In this document: in pieces, positions 18,558 to 23,491 of the stretch
How the letters are laid out: each line of letters opens with the position of its first letter
Position numbering within the stretch: position 1 is the stretch's first letter
From: Vitrella brassicaformis
Taxonomy: Eukaryota; Sar; Vitrellaceae
Length of the DNA: 23,491 nt
Direction: 5' to 3'
Assembly (NCBI GenBank): GCA_001179505.1
Contig: CDMY01000510.1
Coordinates: forward strand, 88,907 to 112,397
Program-made: the position numbers and the translations under genes
The notes under the pieces: generated by a model
Told to the model about the DNA's origin: nothing
Seen by the model: only the letters and a program-made list of their open reading frames with translations
Database searches by the model: none

Positions 18558-21500
18558 ATGAGGCTTGCCGACAAACCTGAAAAGACCATCATGGACGCAG
18601 CTGACGACACCATGACCAGGTGAGCACAACGAACACCCGAACAAGACACCACACGTTGGCCCGTGACACGTGTGTGTGCTGCATGGATTGTGTCGTCTGT
18701 GTGTGTGTGCGTGTGTGTGTGTGTGTTGTGGGTACTGCAGTGTTGACACCAAGTGTGACAGCACGTCGACAGCGGCGGACACGCCGCCCGCTGCGCCGCA
18801 CAAGAGCGACGACACCCCCAAGAGCTCGCTGATGCAGATATCCGAGGCCCTCGCACAGGGCAATCCGCAAGACCTGCCGCCAATTCTGCTCAACCGACTC
18901 AAACACGCCATCCAAAAACTCAACAAGGTAAAGAACCTGGGTGTGACGATGGATGACAGACGCCACACAACTCGGGAGGGAGCGATGAACGGACTGAACT
19001 ACTTGTTGGTCTGGTCCGTCAATTTGTCTGTCTGCCAGGAGGAGGGCCGTGCCCTTCTAGCGAAGCTTGTCCCGTCCCCCGACAAGCTGCCCAGCGTGGA
19101 GAGCGTAGTGTTCGCCCCCAAGACCCCCGTACCTGCCCCTCCCCACTCCCCCACCTCCTCCGCCTCCCCTCCCCCCCCGTCGCCCCCTGGCTATGAGGAC
19201 GCGCCGCGCAGCGCGAGTCAACGGACCTGGATGACGCCGCCCCTGAGAAGTATCCAGAGCGACCTCGTGTGGCCTGCTAAGTGTGGAAGTTTGGAGCAGC
19301 TCAGTGTGCCGCGATCCTCGGCCTCCCTCGGTGACGCGCCCACCAGCACCAGCACCGGGTCTGGCTCGGAGAGCGGCCATGGCGGGAGCACTGCCAGCGG
19401 TGTGGCCAAGGGAGAAGTTGCCAGCCTACAGGCGCATCAGAAGGACGGTAAGTCAGTGAGGAATGAGTGCACCCTCCCTCCAGACACATGGGCTGATATA
19501 TGCTGTCTCTCTCACGTGGATGTGATGTGTGCAGACACTGAAGAGTATCGTCACCTCCTGGAGCGCACCACGCAGTGCGTGCCCGCCCTGGTGCGGAGCC
19601 TTCCGCCACAGCTGACCGACTCGCCATCCACAGCCATCCCCCAGCAGCCCACCATCTCCACCGGGCCACTCCCGCCTCTCATGCCCCTCCCGCCACCCCT
19701 CCCTCCCGCCATAGAGCCGCCGTCACTGCCCCCACCGCCCGAGGTGGTGCCCACCGAGCCGGCGGTCATCAAGGTGTATGCTGCCCCGGGGCAGCCTGGT
19801 GGAATGCCAAACACGAGCCAGCTCAAGGCGTGTGAGAGCGAGCTGGAGGGCGTGGCCAACGAAATGATGCAGAACGGCATGCTGCCCTCCAGAATGGCCG
19901 TCAAGTGAGCTGACATACACAGGGTGGATGGAGGTGGGGGAGAGACGTGTGGATCGTGTGTGTGTGTGGTCGGTGCGCATTCAGGTTCAAGAAGCATTTG
20001 CGGACTCTGACGATGGAGACGACGGCCGTGCTGCGCCGCTCCGAGACCCTCAAGACGCAGAACGACACGCTCAAGAAGCTGATGCTCACGCCCAAGGAGG
20101 CCCCTCCCTCCCCCTCCCCCTCCTCACCCAGCAGCACCGGCACACCCGACCCGACACTGTCGATAGACCAGCTGCTGCGTGAGGTGGCCCTCACCCCACC
20201 CCACGAGGCCACCGTGGCGGCGTCGCCCGTCATTCAGATGTTCAAGAGCCGGCTGCTGGAGCACATTGAGACCTACATCAACAAGCGCGAGCGAGAGCTC
20301 AAGGAGAGCGTCACAGTCATCCGGGAGAGGGACCAAGAGGTAGGTATCTGACACACAACAAACACGCCTTACACACGAGGGCGTTGAGCGGAAGAACATA
20401 GTGAGTGTGTGCCTTTGTTGTGTTCTGTGGGTGCCTGCAGGAGATGAATGTGTTGAAAGGCGAGGTGGACCGTCTGCAGGAGGAGGTCCCGCTGCTCAAG
20501 AAGACCATCGAAGCCATAGGCGACAGAGAGTGAGCCACCCACCCACCCACACACGCACACACACACACATACGTCGTCACTCATCACGCCCCAACCCACC
20601 AGCCCACCACACTCGACCTCTCTCCCTCTCCCTCTCTCTGTGTGTGTGTGTCAGCCTCCACCGCATGGAGGATCGTGTGATGCGTGCACTGCGCGACTAC
20701 CGCGACATTCGCGAAAACGACCGCAATAGGATCGAGGCCCTCGAGAAGGAGCGCAAGGAGATGGAGGAGACGCTCGAGCGGTGCAAGGTGGAGCACCGCA
20801 CCAACACCGCCAAAATCACCCAGTACTCCGACAAGGTCGCGCATCTGCAGCGGGCCGTGCGCGAGTACAAGGGGGCGGAGAAGCTCAACGCCACCACCAT
20901 GGCCGGACTCAAGATATTCACCGACGAGTGAGTGAGACAGACCTTCTTCCCAAACACTGTACAGTGGCTGCCTGGCTGTGTGTGTGTGTGATGGGTGTAG
21001 CCTGAAGGGTGCTCTGTCGAAGGTGTTGGGTGAGAAGCGTAGTCTGCAGCAGCAGCTGAGCGTCATGGAGCAGCGGCTCACGGCGTCCGAACGGGACGCT
21101 GCCATCCTGAGAGAAGAGATCAACCGGTCGGCACACCACACCACCAACCACAACCACACCGGGTGTCTGCACCCCACCCGTGCTGCACACTACACTTGTG
21201 CGTGCGTCTGCCTGTGTGTGTGTGTGTGTGTGTGTCTGCAGTATGAAGTCATCGCCAGCCGGTGACCCCGTGTTCATCCAACGTGCTCGAAAAAGGTCGA
21301 AATAAGGTGGTGGTGCACACATGGCCACGCATAGCCATAAAAGCCGCCTGTCTGTCTGGATATGTGGCCCATCCCCCGTCAGTTTTGAGCAGGAGGTAGT
21401 CCACCGCGAGCGTATTGAGGCGCTGGAGGGCCAGCTCCGCACCCTACGCAACAACGAGAACCTGCAGAGAGCGGCCATCAAAGCCATCACCGAGTCGCTC

Positions 21501-21919
21501 CCCGCCGAGTTCCAAAAGTGAGCTGCATGAGGCCAACACACATCGGTGTCCTCTTCATCTCATCTGTCCGAGTGTGTCGGGTGGTTGGCTGGTTGCTTGC
21601 AGGCGTGATCGCGCTGTCAAGGCCCTGCAGGACGAGAAGAATGCACTCACAGAAGCGCTCAAGATGGGCAAGGTACACACACACACGCACACACCTGCAC
21701 ACCAGCCACACACACAACACAGATGTGCCCATTCCACCTCCTTGGTCGCTTACTGTCTGTCAGCTTCGCGAGGAGAGCGCCCTATGTGCGTTGGAGAAGC
21801 AGACGAGCGAGGCGCAGGCACTGCGTGAGGAGCTGCATCGCATGAAGACCGTCGGGCCGCCCAACAGGACGTCGTCATCGGGATCGTCGCCCGCATCCCT
21901 ATTCCACTACCAACCGTAG
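18558..21919 (+). CDS. Pro/Ser-rich protein with long C-terminal coiled coil, function unknown
   Basis: Twelve exons (18558-18619, 18741-18927, 19039-19447, 19535-19904, 19985-20339, 20441-20529, 20655-20927, 21001-21126, 21242-21295, 21383-21517, 21603-21672, 21764-21919) give 761 residues in phase. Residues 1-83 contain one helical stretch (LLNRLKHAIQKLNK near 70-83). Residues about 95-330 are Pro/Ser-rich and probably disordered. From about 420 to 745 the protein is almost all charged heptad-like helix (for example REYKGAEKLNATTMAGLKIF and EALEGQLRTLRNNENLQRA). It ends in a Ser-rich tail. No transmembrane segment or enzyme motif is seen, so a cytoskeletal, centrosomal or ciliary scaffold role is a guess. 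The start could also be the ATG at 18591. Exon 9 (18 codons) has the weakest donor (AG|GTCGAA). All other junctions are good. Confidence 0.72.
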
Positions 21920-22576
21920 AATAGACACGAACCGTCACAACACCGACAAGGTGAGAGGACAGCACACCTGATGGATGGATGGACAGCACGGAGGGTCGTC
22001 GTCTGTCTTGTGTTCCCACGTGGCTTCTCTCTCTCTCTCTGTGTGTTGCTGTTGGTGGTGGTGCAGGGTGGGTGGAGGTGGGTTGCCGCCTGTGTGTGTG
22101 TCATACCGACAGATGGGGCCGCCCGGCGTATGTGTGTGTGTCTGGAGAAGTGTTTTGTGTTCATAGCGAGCCGGGGAGGGCGGGCGGGCTGGCGGGCGGA
22201 CAGACAGACAGGCCCAGGAGGCAAAGCGATGTAGTTGAAGGGGAGGGCTGGTTGGCAGGCAGGCAGGATGGATGGATGGATGCTGATACACTTAGCTTCC
22301 TTCCACCATTTTTATACCGACGAGAGGAGAAAATGGCTGGCCATACTGATCCTTATCCATCCATCCACCGATTCATTCATTCACTCATCACGCATCCCAC
22401 TCCACTTCCACCCACCACTCTCACTTTTCCAGCCTGTGCAGAGTGATTGAGTGTGTTGTGGTGCGTGCCAGGCCGTGGCCGGCCGGACCACATGACATGC
22501 AAGTAGCCTTCCTCCTTTCACATAAGCCAGCAGCCAGGGCGGGCAGAAACAAAGAAAGAAATGGGCACTGTACTCC

Positions 22577-22598
22577 TGGATGGATGGATGGATGGATA
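22577..22598. repeat. (TGGA)n tetranucleotide repeat
   Basis: About five tandem copies of TGGA. The same unit recurs near 721-738 and 22266-22282. Confidence 0.85.
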
Positions 22599-22863
22599 GG
22601 GATGGACACAGCAGGACAGACAGACGAACCAAAGCGCCGAGGCGGAGGGACAGAGTGTGGGCTTGTCTCCGTGCAAGGCCCCTAGTGTGGGGATCGGCCG
22701 GCCAGCCAACATTCCCCCTTCCCGTCGGGCCTTAATTCGATGTGGTTGATGCGTGCGTGGCTGCATGCATGAATCAAGGGATGGGCTGGGGGGTTGCGAG
22801 CCGGGAGGGGGCGGGGAAAGCAGGCAGGCAGGCAGGAAGGGTGTTTGTTTCTTATGTGAATGT

Positions 22864-22886
22864 CGAACGAACGAACGAACGAACGG
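22864..22886. repeat. (CGAA)n tetranucleotide repeat
   Basis: About five tandem copies, the reverse complement of the (TTCG)n repeat near 930-952. Confidence 0.85.
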
Positions 22887-23479
22887 TTTGTGGCTTATCC
22901 TTTCTCTTGTCGCTGTTGCGTGTCAGTCAGTCAGTCCGCATTTTTGTGCGATCGATTCGATTGTTTTATCCCTTATCTTATTTTCCTCCTCCTCCTTCCT
23001 CCTTCCTCCTCGTAACCTAACACAACATGTCTTTCTGGCGTCCATTGTCGTGTTTTTCGACATCTCAGTCAGTCCAGTCGGTATGTGTGTATGTGTATCT
23101 ATCACTTCCTTTGCAATCCATGGTATAGATTGTATTCGATTCTTCGTCGGTTCGCTTGCGATCGATGGATGGACGGGCTGATGGGGCTTTTAAAGTCTAC
23201 CGAATAAGCTAGCTAACTACTAACTAACTACTCCATCGCTCCCCTCCCCTCCCTCTTTCTGCCTACCAGAGAAGAGAGAGATCAGAAGAGAAGGGCCCCA
23301 CCCCATCCTGAGATGATGATGATGATCCCGTGGGGGGAAAACACCCCTGCTGCTCTGCTGCTCAGATCGCCCACCCACTCACTCATGCGCACGCCTCATA
23401 CTGACTTGACTCGCTTGCTGCGTACACACCTGGCTGGATACACACACACATTACATCACTTACACAGATGTGGTGCCTG

Positions 23480-23491
23480 GGGGGGGGGGGG
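23480..23491. repeat. G homopolymer at the window end
   Basis: At least 12 consecutive G residues end the window. This may be a real tract or an assembly edge. Confidence 0.7.

Larger units (their letters stand above)
21920..23491. other. Non-coding spacer rich in simple repeats
   Basis: No gene is seen after the coiled-coil stop codon. The stretch holds (GGAT)n tracts near 22266-22282 and 22577-22598, a (GAAC)n tract near 22864-22886, short (GGCA)n runs near 22250-22266 and 22820-22835, and a G-run from 23480 to the window end. The first part should be 3' UTR. Open frames here translate the repeats and look non-coding. Confidence 0.65.

Noticed and set aside
18670-18740. An upstream ATG that would begin the coiled-coil gene inside a TG-rich tract
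   Set aside because: The reading is Cys/Val repeat sequence and the stretch ends in a good acceptor (CTGCAG). It is better read as the first intron, with the start at 18558.
18201-18968. A 255-codon minus-strand open frame over the divergent spacer and the start of the coiled-coil gene
   Set aside because: It translates (CA)n repeats and has no domain character. It overlaps well-supported plus-strand exons.
930-22886. Reverse-complement TTCG and CGAA repeats near the two ends of the window, as possible inverted repeats of a mobile element
   Set aside because: They are plain tetranucleotide microsatellites with no shared flanks, no target-site duplication and no transposase between them.

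Overview
The window looks like nuclear DNA of a compact, intron-rich, GC-rich protist genome. Eight protein-coding genes can be built, all with spliceosomal introns. I place 45 introns, all about 54 to 183 bases: 43 GT-AG and 2 apparent GC-AG. A signal peptide plus transit-like leader on one gene, a flagellar dynein-regulatory-complex subunit on another, and introns and spacers full of (TG)n and (TGTC)n repeats suggest a photosynthetic alveolate such as a chromerid (Vitrella-like). The organism is an inference, not something proven here. There is no bacterial operon, CRISPR, phage or insertion-sequence signal. I saw no tRNA or rRNA, but I did not do a systematic RNA search.

Layout: (1) 1-1169, repeat-rich spacer. 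(2) 1170-3133 minus, a type I membrane protein with two Ig-like (Kre9/KNH-type) ectodomain repeats and a Gln-rich tail. (3) 3375-5215 plus, a probably plastid-targeted SAM methyltransferase, divergent from gene 2 across 241 bases. (4) 5574-8419 plus, a TPR protein containing two apparent GC-AG introns. (5) 8695-9545 minus, a DRC12/CCDC153-like coiled coil. (6) 9784-11846 plus, a Tudor-like plus F-box-like protein with one in-frame TGA. (7) 12153-15195 plus, a seven-helix membrane protein whose layout and C-terminal T-x6-Q signature resemble insect gustatory receptors. (8) 16427-18059 minus, a membrane-anchored glycoside hydrolase family 16 enzyme. (9) 18558-21919 plus, a Pro/Ser-rich coiled-coil protein. 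(10) 21920-23491, repeat-rich spacer.

Every exon chain was joined by hand from splice signals, and reading phase is conserved across every junction. The resulting lengths are 601, 425, 689, 224, 566 (including the TGA position), 730, 515 and 761 residues. The genes do not form one pathway. Several concern the cell surface or cilium (Kre9-like protein, GH16, receptor candidate, DRC12), but nothing ties them together functionally. The most interesting single item is the gustatory-receptor-like candidate at 12153-15195.
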